Assembly: GCA_021234155.1 (NCBI GenBank)
Contig: JAJEKV010000004.1
Location: 31,694,914-31,758,913 of the forward strand
Direction of reading: 5' to 3'
DNA length: 64,000 nucleotides
Source: Isoetes taiwanensis
Taxonomy: Eukaryota > Streptophyta > Lycopodiopsida > Isoetales > Isoetaceae
Below the pieces are notes generated by a model, which did no database searches, had not been told where the DNA came from, and saw only the letters and a program-made list of their open reading frames with translations. The position numbers were made by a program, and so were the translations under genes. Position 1 is the first letter of the stretch, and every line of letters begins with the position of its first letter. Positions 45,890-56,700 of this stretch are shown one piece after another.

Positions 45890-48752
45890 AAGATGGTGTG
45901 CAACATATTGAAAAGAGCAATATCAAAGAAAAACCAACTCCTAGCAAGAATGTTGAAGAAAAACAATTAGTCCTCTATAGTAGGGTGCAATGGAGGAACA
46001 AGAAGGTGAGAATCATGCACAAGTGCAACAAGGAAATAGTAGGCCAAGGAGTCATTGTGCTAGCGCATCCCGGTCAAGCCATTAATGATGAAAGGCTAGG
46101 GAAGACAATATTGGTATTGCAATTTCGATGTTGGAAGACAACCGGAAAGGTAAAGGTTTGGGTGACAAGGAATGTTTTGGTTGTGTCAAAAAATTGGAGG
46201 TTCCTTGCATCATGGCATAGCCTATAAGTAGTGTTCAATTTGTGGAGGATTATATTTTTCCAGAGCACGAGGTTGTTGGGGACAATGATTGTCTTGATAT
46301 TGATCCATTGGCAGTTGGAACTCTAAACCTAGGCAAAAGGGGAGAAGTATTAGTTGCCAGACATTATCCTAGCAAAAGAGCCAAGTTGATTAGTGACACC
46401 AAACGTGAGACAATGGTGAAGGTTAGGGGCTCAGTTGTTGTTGGAGTGCTTGTATGCAATTCTTTACAATAGAACAATTGGTGGAAGCAAGAGCCACTTT
46501 TCAAGAGTACAATCGTTGATGAGAGGAGGACCTACATGTACACAATCTTCGAGCATGCACTTTAGGATGAAAGAAACCCAAACAGAAAAAGATCCCATTT
46601 GCTAGGCAAATGGATATGTGCAAAAGCATGGCAGACTATCCATGCAATTCCAACTTCTTCATGGCATAATTGGCAAAAAAAAAAAAAAAAAGTAGAGGGG
46701 AAACAGATTGCTTTACATGGAAATAATGGTTTGTTGAGACCAACAAATAGGACCTTGGCGCCGAGGAGATATTTGAAAAATATATTGATTTCAATGCAGT
46801 CTATGCCACACAAAAAGCAGTATGGGATGAAAAGGGAAGAGCAGTTGTTGAGAAATAGTTGCCATCACATTGTACTCAAAAGAGTATTTTGGAAGAAGTG
46901 AATTCCCTACTTCCGAATTGGGAATTCTTCCAATATCCCAACCTAGCTTTAGTAGGTTATGGAAGAAGCATTTCAATCATGTCACCATAGCAACTTCAAA
47001 AACTTTGCAAAGTGCAATTTATGTGCTAAGTTGAAGGAGACTCTTGATAAGACCAGTGCAACCTAGTCAAAGGGCTAGGATAAGGGAGCATATGAAGGAC
47101 CATATGATCTGACCAACTATCATGTAGATCATGTTATTGGATGTGGAGGACTTTATCTCAGCATTGGAACCCAATAACTATTTATGCATTATACATGACA
47201 AGATGGACCAGCAAAAAGACTTGTCTTCCACAATTCAAGTACATACCAAAGTCATGTGGAAGATCATACCCTTTACTGAGATCTCAATGATCAGGGCAAT
47301 CTTGCATGGGCGCATCTCAAACCTACTATGGCCATTTTAGTTTGGAATTGTGGAGTGATGGTCCGATTTTCATATTGGGAGTATCATGAGGTGTTTGAGA
47401 AACTATGAAAATGGATACAATGGTCACCTCCAGGACCCTACAGCTAGCCAGGCACTACATAGAGCATTGTTAGATGGAAACCCTAACAATATTGAAAAGT
47501 TCAGCAAGGCAAGGTTTAGGAAGCATGGGTCTAATGAACATGTTGGAGCTTCAACTTCACGTGCTAGACCTCAAGATCTACCCAAAAGGTTTCTCTTGCA
47601 ACTTGATAATTGTCTTTGGCCAAAATAAGAACAGTGGATGTTTTCTTTCCTATCCTACTTAACAGCTGTGGGGATATTTGAAAGAGTTAATTTAGGGTTT
47701 CTTATGCCCGGGCATACCCATGAGGATGTGAATGCATTATTTGGCAAATATAGTTGTATACTGAAGCAGCAGACAGTGACCAACTTTCCTAGGCTAATGG
47801 AAATCTTGCATGAATGCACTACTCCAAACCCTATAGCTTCTCTCATAGAAGAAGTGCCCGATTGGAAGAGCTTTGTGGATGGTTATACATTGGATCTTGA
47901 AGGTCATTCCAGGCCTCTGCAGTTCACTTTTTGGGTGAGAGATGGGATTCCAATCTTCCAATGGAAGATGAGATCTTCAGAGGATGAGTGGAGAGGAGGG
48001 GAGGAAATATGGCGTAGAGATGAGAATGGCAAGCCTATGATACCTCCAGGTCAACCAAAAGCTCTAAAACCTACTGAAGAAGTGAAGCAATTGGGATTGA
48101 CTAAGGAAGGAATCCAAGACTATATAAAGCATTGGCAAACCAATCTAGATGACACCAACCGTGCCTTGGTGGCTTACTGGAAGAAGGTGATTAACCTGTT
48201 GCGGGAGATAGACACATCCTCAGATGAATTGAAAGAAGGGTGGTTGCCTAAAAGTAGGTGGAAGACCTTAGCAGGTGCTGAGGATGTTGATGACACTGTA
48301 AGTAGCATTCGCAAGCAATATGCTCCTCCTCCTTCTGACAAACACTATGTTGGTCCTAAGAACAATAGGCCAAAGTTTCTAGGCATGGATGCTTATGAAC
48401 CTTCCACTGACTTGGAATGCCACCAATTTGTGGTAGTAAAGCCAGCAGATTTAGATACATATCCAGTGTGGTTGGGGTTCACTAAGGTAATATTAACTTC
48501 AACCATGTGCGGGTGGAATGGTGGTGTCCAGTGCATCAGTTGACCAATGTATCGGATAAAGAAAGGTACTCAGATTGTTGGACAAAGAGATGGAGGAGAA
48601 ATCCGAGTGATCCTGATCTTTGGCTAGACTATGAAAGTGTTTTGTACTCATGGACTCCAAACACTATTCCAGCTAGAAATGCGAGAATTACAATACCTCA
48701 GGATGTCAGGAAGAAGGCTATGATATCATTGGGGGTGCTTGAAGAAAGTTGA
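45890..48752 (+). pseudogene. element B: DUF7869-like transposase gene, broken
   Basis: The plus strand carries a second, diverged member. An N-terminal module (45898-46260, VGQGVIVLAHPGQ...LGKTILV...) resembles the GxGxV..LG..AWP module of many plant DNA transposons. Its AWP Trp codon reads TAG at 46218-46220, after which FVEDYIFP continues in frame. A CxxC segment (FAKCNLCAKLKETLDK, about 46990) and DKMDQ-KTCLP (about 47200) follow. Then come LLQLDN (about 47600), NKN after a shift, and GFLMPGHTHEDVNALFGKY in a 301-codon frame (47638-48543). The tail (EWWCPV, 48507-48752) is one frameshift later. The stop at about 48750 is directly followed by a tRNA-Glu half. It faces element C across the tRNA block. 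Confidence 0.6.
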
Positions 48753-48756
48753 ATAA

Positions 48757-48810
48757 CTACTCGGCTCTCACCCGAGAGACCCGGGTTCAAGTCCCAGCAA
48801 TGGAATTTCA
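48757..48810 (+). pseudogene. 5'-truncated tRNA-Glu (anticodon CTC)
   Basis: The anticodon stem-loop ACTCGG-CTCTCAC-CCGAG, the T arm with B box GGTTCAAGTCC and the acceptor end AGCAATGGA are present. The acceptor 5' strand and D arm are missing and are replaced by the end of element B. A T5 run follows the 3' end at about 48813. It cannot form a cloverleaf. Confidence 0.8.
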
Positions 48811-48879
48811 TTTTTCAGCTTTCGTATCATGTGCATTTTGCTTGAATGAGGTGGTTGACTCTTTTAAAATATTTGAAAT

Positions 48880-48952
48880 TCCATTGTAGTCTAGTTGGTT
48901 AGGATACTTGGCTTTCACCCAAGCGACCCGGGTTCAAGTCCCGGCAATGGAA
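48880..48952 (+). tRNA. tRNA-Glu (anticodon TTC), complete
   Basis: 73 bases with a perfect 7-bp acceptor stem TCCATTG/CAATGGA and discriminator A. The A box is TAGTCTAGTTGG, the anticodon stem-loop ACTTGG-CTTTCAC-CCAAG gives anticodon TTC, and the B box is GGTTCAAGTCC in a CCGGG/CCCGG T stem. There is no intron and CCA is not encoded, as expected for a nuclear tRNA gene. It is the only intact copy of four in this block. No T4 terminator directly follows, so expression is uncertain. Confidence 0.93.
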
Positions 48953-49336
48953 TTTGTAACACTCAAATGTTAGAATTTAGTGTGATTTGAGGCCATGCTT
49001 CCAATAGGCATTTCGAGTGGAGGATCATTTGTGATCTTAATCTCGTCGATCAGATACACGTTACAGTAGTAAGAATTGAAAGATATACTTTATACTTTAT
49101 TCATTCGTTGAGCTCTTTGGATTGCAGCTCCTGTTTGGCACTATGATGTGATGTTAAATCATGAGAATTCTTTTTGTTTCGAGACTCTCTAATATGCTTC
49201 TATATGGAGCTTTTTCTAAAGCAAGCGAAATTTTGACTATGCAAGTCGAGAATCTCATGGTAACCACCAAAGGCCTCAGATACAAATGTTTTAATGAGTG
49301 TGGGTTGAAGAACAACCTTTATTTAGGTAGCTAATC

Positions 49337-49399
49337 TCCATTGTAGTCTAGTTGGTTAGGATACTTGGCTCTCACCCAAGAGACCCGGGTTCAAGTCCC
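49337..49399 (+). pseudogene. 3'-truncated tRNA-Glu (anticodon CTC)
   Basis: Starts normally (TCCATTG, D arm, ACTTGG-CTCTCAC-CCAAG with anticodon CTC, B box) but stops after TCAAGTCCC. The 3' acceptor strand is deleted and the sequence joins CATGTGCATTTTGC, the downstream flank of the first copy. A deletion of about 31 bp relative to the 48757 copy explains the junction. Confidence 0.85.
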
Positions 49400-49452
49400 T
49401 CATGTGCATTTTGCTTGAATGAGGTGGTTGACTCTTTTAAAACATTTGAAAT

Positions 49453-49527
49453 TCCATTGTAGTCTAGTTGGGTAGGATACTTGGCTTTCACCCAAGCCGA
49501 CCCGGGTTCAAGTCCCTAAGAATGGAA
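49453..49527 (+). pseudogene. degenerate tRNA-Glu (anticodon TTC)
   Basis: Copy of the 48880 gene with a G insertion or change in the D loop (TTGGGTAGG), an extra C after the anticodon stem (CAAGCCGACC) and a changed T stem/acceptor (CCCTAAGAATGGA for CCCGGCAATGGA). The T stem no longer pairs, so it is probably not functional unless these differences are sequence errors. Confidence 0.85.
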
Positions 49528-49671
49528 TTTGTAACACTCAAATGTTAGAATTTAGTGTGATTTGAGGCCATGCTTCCAATAGGCATTTCGAAAGTGGAGG
49601 ATCATTTGTGATCTTAATCTCGGCCGATCGATACACGCTACTATAAAAAGAATTGAAAGATATACTTTATG

Positions 49672-51320
49672 CGGTGGAAGGTACATTCTTTCAACTTGTT
49701 GTCTTAGCAAAAAAATCTCCATTGTACATGACTTTGTCATCTTCATCTTCAGCCAATATCTCTACATGTTCCTCTTGATTATCAACTTGCACTTTTGCCT
49801 AGATGGCGGTTGAATTAAAACTTCGACCTTGTAATGAAGCTTGCAAAATATCACGTTGCTTGAGAAAAAAAAGGGGCCACCATAAAGCATCTTCCTCCCC
49901 CAAAGTGGTTAGAGCACTTACTTTACTTGTCTCAATAAAATCCAATGATTTGCTTGAGTCAAATGCTCTTCCCTCCTTTTTACTCTTTGTGATTTCTTTC
50001 AAGCTTTTTAGAGGCATTTGCTTTATCAGAGCATGGAACTAGTATTGGGGATGGTGCTAAATGAATTGAATACTGCTGGGGCGCCATTTTTGCAAAGATG
50101 TGGCATATTTCTTTCCTTGTAAGATGGCCCCATCTACAAGTGAAATTTTGATCACGATCTTTGAAATGTAATATTTCTCAAGGGCTCAATAACCGCGATG
50201 ACCAGTTGATCTCTTGAAAAAAATCCATTCTTTGAAATCATAAGTTTCTTCCAACAACTGTTTTAATGATGTGCGGGCGAGGATTGTAGGAATCTTGGAT
50301 AACCTCAATCATTGCTTTGGTAGGCTAGAGCTTTTTTTTCATGCAAGGCGTTTAGAGAACCTACTGAACATCGATCAATTTGGTCGTTGTATGACCAACA
50401 AGCGAATGGAATCTTCACCTTCTTGAAGATTTGTTTCTCTACTAGCATAGCCGGTGAAAGCAAACAACGCTGATTCTTATTTTCCTTGTCGTGTTGTCTA
50501 GCTGAAGATCTAACCGGTGGTATATGTTCTAGATTGGAAAGAAGCTTATTCAATATTGTGATAGTGAGATTTGGATCAGCATGAATGTTTGGATAATTCA
50601 AAAATGCCTTGCAAGATAGTTTTCCATTAAATACCATAGCACCAACAACATGCGGATAGTATGAAATCTTCTTCAGTCCTTAGGCACATTGACAAAATGT
50701 GGTAGGGTGGTCTTCTTGGTCCATTCCATCAATAACAAATTTGATATGTAGTTGAGTGGTTGTTCGATTCTTTCTTCCTATGTTTTGTCAATTTTCTCCT
50801 TTCCAAAGATTGTTGTTCTCTGATTAGCTTGTTCTTTCTCCTTCAATGCATCATAAATGAAAATATGTTTAGGAAAAAACCTACTTTTAAGTAGAACTAG
50901 GCAAAACATCCTGGAAGCTTACTTTTTAGTGTGAAGTGTCCTTGCATTTTGTCTCCCGAGCTTTTAATTCCAGAGCATGTAGCACAAACAGAACATTCTA
51001 TGCTTTCTAGGAATGGCCCGCTGAGAAAACTCTTTTTTCCGAACCTGAAGAAAGTAAGAGTAGCGGACAAAGCGTTCTCCAAAATGTCAACACACATCTC
51101 CTTATAATTATCATAGACTTCTTGTTTCGTGAAAATTGTCACTCAAGTGGTACATAGGGCTATTAGGGAGTTTCTCACAAGACTCCTTAAAGAAACCTTC
51201 CATCCGGGAGACACATTGAAGGGCATGAATTACGGTTATGCCTCCTGAATGGCGGTAGTCATTAATGCACGGATTCTTGTCAAGCCTTTTCTTTAGGCGG
51301 TCAAGTTCATGTGCCTAAAG
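49672..51320 (-). pseudogene. element C: DUF7869-like transposase gene, broken
   Basis: This is the minus-strand relative of element A. From about 51320 downward: LDRLKKRLDKNP, then VIHALQCVSRMEGFF and MYHLSDNF. After a frameshift comes CSVCATCSGIKSSGDK (about 50960), a CxxC-type segment. FVIDGMDQ (about 50720) follows, with the frame lost right after, then AMVFNGKL (50637) and YPNIHADPNLTITILN. The LDN box region (about 50510) is scrambled (RSSARQHDKENKNQ). The GHTH box is only partly readable (CWSYNDQID). EEDALWWPLFFLKQ (about 49890) matches the MWW segment of A. An acidic end lies near 49800-49690. It is more decayed than A. Confidence 0.6.
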
Positions 51321-52255
51321 CATGAATCAATTTGAAGGCCGTTTGACAATAAAATTGTGGCCACCAGTGTGTAAGTAAACTTCTCACCATCATCGGCCTA
51401 ATATTGAAGGCTAAGTAGCCCCTTTGGTCTAGTGAGTCATTGAGCTCAGTAACTATCACGAATCAACCTCAATTCCTTTAGTCCAATCTTAAGCAAACAA
51501 CGTTGAGAACAACGATTATTTGTATGTGTTGCCCATTTGAGCCTAGATCCATGAGTTTCTTTCTTCTAATAGGTTGTACATGCTTTCTTGTGTAAGTTAA
51601 AGTAAGATTCTTACTTGCGGGGGGCTTTGAATTTGAACATAGAGTCTTGTGGCTTTTTGGTAGGTCCTAAAAAAGAGACATCAACATGAGGTGTTTCTTA
51701 GTCCTAAGAGATCAACTTGAGGTGTACTTGTAGATCTTGATAGGTTTGGTGTGTGCAAGTCCCGAGGGGAGGTGCTTTCCCTCTCCCTAGGAAAAAAGTA
51801 ATCGAGGTTGGTGGCGTAGTTGACCAGCTCCCAAGTGTCGTAGAAAACGGGGAGTTGCATGTGTCATGACTGCTCCCACTTGTTGTAGTACCATTTAAGC
51901 GAAATTGATGGAGTTGGCGTGATTTGCCTCTTTAGCCTATGGTGGACTAAGGGCTGACGTACTAAAATGAAGTGGAGGAGGTAGTCGACCTCTCTAGTAA
52001 ATTTGGTGGTGGAGTAAAATTTTTGGTGGGGGCAAGCGGCGTTCAGGGGCTAGGTGTGGTGGAGTAAATTGAACTGGTGGTGGAAGCCGAGGGTGGGTCT
52101 TTGGAGTAAGATCAACCAGTGGGGTTTGAATATCCAGTGAGAATTTCGAGGCTACTTTCGGTGTCGATTGAGGGGTGTGAATGTCATTTATTGAAAGCTT
52201 CGGAAGATTGGAGGCTCTGCCTTCTTTTTTCGAGCCATACTTTAGAAGGTAGCGT
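51321..52255. other. 5' side of element C, no gene resolved
   Basis: Short minus-strand frames continue for about 60 codons past 51320 but then fade. Repeated GGTGGAG/GTAAA phrases near 51960-52090 are visible. No independent gene is seen. Confidence 0.3.
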
Positions 52256-52263
52256 CACCTTTG

Positions 52264-52878
52264 TATAAATTTATCTCTGAAATAGCGGGCGGTAAAAGTT
52301 TACCACGGGGATGGTATAAATTTTGATAGAAGGCAAACTTGTTCTTTGCCGGTTTTATAAATTTATCTTTAGATGGTATAAATTTATCTTTTAGGAGGAA
52401 GACATCTATAAATTTATACAAAACTCCGCGATGACTTGTATTGGAATCTTTATGGAGGCTTTCTGATCACGGCACTTAGCGAGGGTACTTAAGCCCAAGA
52501 TTTTCCATATCTTTAACGACTAAAGTCGTTGATTTCCGCCTTTATATACCCCCTCTTATTTGCTCTCGGAACCTCTATCGCTAGTTCATACGGTCATGGC
52601 CACGTAAGTCTACTTTTCTTGTTTTAGTTTCTCTTTTGTTTTAATCTGTTTAGAGTGTAAGCCCCATGGTATAAATTTATCACGAGATGATTCGGATGGG
52701 TATAAATTTATTTATTCTAACGGCGGTATAAATTTATGCTCCAGCATTTTGCAAGTGCTCGGGGGCGGTATAAATTTATACGCTTCGGATGGCACTTCAA
52801 ATTATCTATGGCTTTGACACGATGTATAAATTTATATCCACGGCTACCGAGAATTCTTGGGCGGTATAAATTTATACC
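52264..52878. repeat. array of GGTATAAATTTATACC palindromes
   Basis: TATAAATTTAT cores occur at 52264, 52356, 52377, 52407, 52670, 52701, 52727, 52769, 52825 and 52865. The most complete form is the 16-bp perfect palindrome GGTATAAATTTATACC (52863-52878). They form two groups (four, then six) separated by about 250 bp containing a pyrimidine-rich stretch and CCGCCTTTATATACCCC (about 52535). Spacing is irregular, 20-90 bp. The array lies upstream of element C on its strand. Confidence 0.85.
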
Positions 52879-52899
52879 TTCGTGCTCATACTTTATTCA

Positions 52900-53327
52900 A
52901 ACCGTTAATTATTTCATTTTTGATGTCCGATTTGGATGAATGGTCCCGAACCGGGGATAGGTTCTATGGTGCAAAATCAAAATTCGGCGTATAAAGTCAA
53001 AAAATACGTATTTTTTAATAAAATCATTATTTAGCGATATAAAAACCTTAAAAAAAAATTTGGGAGACTTGGCTTTCAAGCGTCCAAACTTTTGCGCGAA
53101 CAAAAAACCGTGCGAAAAAAAAAAAATTTTTTTTTTTTTTTTTGAAGAATTTTCTTTGATTTGTGCGTCTTCCATTTAGCGTCATTGAAAAAATTTCACG
53201 TCTGGTTTATCCGATTTGAAAATTTAATTTCAAATTCGGTCAAATTTCGTTCTTTTTTTTTCAGCGTAAAAATAGAAGGTTTACGTCAAGAACTGAATAA
53301 AATTTTTTTTTTTTTTTTTTTTTTTTT
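52900..53327. other. AT-rich flank with A/T homopolymers
   Basis: No gene. An A run joined to a T run (about 53117-53143) and a T run of about 25 (53303-53327) that directly precedes the Penelope-like repeat. The T run at the element's left edge could be part of the insertion junction. Confidence 0.5.
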
Positions 53328-53757
53328 ATATCTATCTAATTAAGCATTCTAACCATTATTTTAGGTAATCCTAGGGCTTAACTTTTCCTTTGCTTAATTT
53401 TCCCCTTATGAAGGACCAATAGTTATTTATTTAATTGGATTGAATACCATAGGTTGGCCTAATATCGTATATTACTTATATTTTTCACTATTTTCCACTT
53501 TCCCCTTCGTTATTCTGGTTAAACGCATTTTAGGGCTAGCTTGTTCTTCCTCACGGCTCTGCAGTGCTCACGATGGCGGCCGATGTATATCTAACTGAAT
53601 GGCAGTTGCTTACCCATGTACGGCAATCCGGATTTCTTATATATCATATTTTCCGACTAAAATTTACGTAAATCCTCTTCTTAAAATCGTCTCTTCATTC
53701 TGCATCTTGGGTTCACCAGTTTCGACTTTGGCTTGCAAGCCATGTTCTGATATTTTG

Positions 53758-56700
53758 ATGGGTAGAAAGAAAGGGGGCTTCAATAAGGCAACTCTGATCA
53801 AGATGCAGGAAGAGAAATTGAAAGCTGAAAAAAGAAGGAAGATCTTTGATTATCACAGGCCTGCCAAATTGCCTGGATCAGCAAAAAACCCCATTAATCT
53901 TGAAGGGGAAGCTAGTTCTACACATGGTGCAGCTCAAGTTCCCATGTCAGTTGCTTGCACTCCTGAGATCCCTGAGTTATCTGCCCCCACAGATCCTATT
54001 GCTACAAATGCTCACAGTGTTCCAGATGTTGGTGTTCCCCCTATTGATCTACAAATTATCCCTAATGTTCTACTTGCTGGAGTTCATCAGGACGATTCTG
54101 CAAATAAGGTTTAGATTTATATTGTTTTGATCTTTCTTAATCCATTAAACCCAGTTTCTCCTCTAGTTTCTATGCTTGACCACACTATTCTGATTTTTCT
54201 TTCTGTTCTATTACTTGGTATTCTATGTTAGATTTGTTATCTGCATCTCAACCCATTTAATGCTTTCACCATTAATCTCTGTGACCTTCTTTTTGGTATA
54301 AGTTCCCTAAGCTATTCTTGTTTTCTTCTTACTATAATCTGAATCCTTGGTTTCCCATATTACTATGTTTTATTCATAATCTTCCTTCTGTTATTTAGCT
54401 TTTATAATGTAGCTTCAATAGGTTATGGCAACATGAAGGTCTGATCCAACCTGTCTGATCTGATTCACAATTGCTTGTCCTTAATTCATAACTCCACTGT
54501 ACCATCTGCTCCTAAGTCCTAGCTTAATGTATTATTTCTCTTTATCCTTGGTTGCCCTTTATCTGAATCCTTGCTCTTACTGTTGTATTTTGTCTCCTTT
54601 CATTAACCCTTTGATTTCCTTTAGTTTATTTTCAGTGATATACCGCTTAATATTCGTTTTCTGCTGTGTGTCCTTTCTATTAAGTTGTTTACTCTTTACT
54701 TCAACCATTTTCCTGTATTCTTCCTTGTATCCTTAGATTTCTGTTTTAGATAATTTCTCTAGGTGGTTCTTGCATGTGTACTAACTTTGGACTTCTAGAT
54801 CCTCGGTTCCCTATAATATAATATCCTCTGCTTTTCAGGATCTTCATAGTGAATATAATTTGTATTCAGTGATATAATTTAACTTCTTTATTATAGCCCT
54901 AATCTAACCTCTTTGACTGAAACGGCATTACCTTTTGTTTATTAGTTTTCATGATGTAGCCCTTGCTCTACATGTGAAGGAATTTTTTAGATCTTGTTTC
55001 TACAATTGTCATGTTTTTGTACATCTTCTCCTCCCCATACCAAGTGTATCTCATATATTCTGCTTATGTGAATACAATGCTTTCTGCTACCTCTGTGCTT
55101 ATACCAGCTTCCTTTCCTCCTGTATTTAGTGTCTGGTCTGTCCTTATGTGTTCCTAATTGCTCTAAGTTTTCAGTGTTATGATCTGTATTTCCAGGATTT
55201 TCCTCCTATAACTTTGCTCCTGCAAAATAGCTGTGCCTTCTCCTTAAGTCCCTTTGTTTGGGTTTTTAGTGTCACTAACATCTTGTGTTGTTATTCATTT
55301 CCTCTTTGCACATTTCCCTTAGCAGTCTTCTTTTATTTATTGGTTTGTCATCTTTGTTTCCCTTCTTTTTTCTGCTAAAAGTATTCTTTATTCTTCTATT
55401 TTGTGTTGCATGTGATGGGTCTCTTATATAACATGGTGTTTATAAGCTCTGATCTCCTGGGTTCGAACACTCTACATGTTTATATTATGGTTTTTCTTGT
55501 TCACATTGTTGTTTATGGTGAAGGGCGAGTAGCCGGATAAGTTCATAGTTTACCTGTCGCCAAGTACATGACAACCATGTCTAATGCTTGTTTGTGTATT
55601 GTTTGGTGCAGGTAACCGAGCTTATCCTTCCATATGATGCTATGTGGTTGAGTAGTTTGCTGCAAATGGACTCAGATTTCTTAAAATGACTTTTGGTGAT
55701 ATCTGCAAACTTATATTCTGTTATTATGCAGCATGAACTTCTGTTGCTTAATGCAGACTCATATATTTTCATTTTTGCTGTTATAAACTCGTAATTTGAA
55801 TCTTATGTTCAAAGTTGCTCTTCCTTTTGTTACAAATATCTATGTTTTCTTATGATCTAACTTAGATTTTGTCTTCTTGAATTTTATCTTCTCAATATGA
55901 AATAATCCCCTTGTTTAGTAGAATTGTTTGCCTTTTTCTTTTCTTATGAAATGGCTTCAATCCAAAAAGTCTATTCTCCCTATTAGATTTTCGTTTATAC
56001 TTCTTTCATTGTTTTATTCTCATGCCATAGGGTTGTAATGTTGCCCGGCTTGTCTAAGGTTTGCTTTATCTCAAACATTAATTATCTTGGGTATTTTATT
56101 AATTTTGTTGTTTCATGGTCCTTTCATGTTTGAATATTTGTTTGCCTTTGTCCTTTGCTCTGATATAATTTATGTCTCTGCTCTTTATAGTTAAGAAATT
56201 TCTAACTTTTACTTGTAGCCCATCTTCTCTTAAGTTTATGTTTCCTTTAATTGTTTTCTCAAATGTACTTCCGGCCTAGTCTTTTGCTAAATAGCTTTTT
56301 ATCTTCAAATGGTTCTCGGTTAATGATATCTTAATGAGTATGTGGTCTACTATTTCTAAAGGGTTTGTGTTTTCTTATTTCTTCTCATGTGTATGTCTAT
56401 AAAGTACTGGTATGTTTTTTTATTAAACAGTGTCTTAACATTTTATCTTGTTAATAATCTTCATGATTTGTCTACTTGTCTTCTCAAATCAAGGCTTGGT
56501 CTAGGCTTACACCTAGTCTTTTCCAAGGCTGCAAATGTATGGTCTTTGAGTTCCAAAAAATTGGTCTCTAAGGCTTAGGGCTGTCTTGACAGTCTGGGGG
56601 GTTTTTTAATGTTATCTCAGTTTTTGGGTTTAACCCAAAACCTTGGTTTGGGATTAGGTGTATCTAACTCCTTGCAATTATTTTTTCAGAAAAAGGTACC

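Larger units (their letters stand above)
48757..49671. repeat. tandem duplication of a two-tRNA block
   Basis: The block tRNA(CTC)-spacer-tRNA(TTC)-flank at 48757-49098 recurs at about 49355-49671, offset about 573-600 bp. The flank AACACTCAAATGTTAGAATT to AAAGATATACTTTA is shared. The second block ends there and is followed by the 3' side of element C. Confidence 0.85.
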
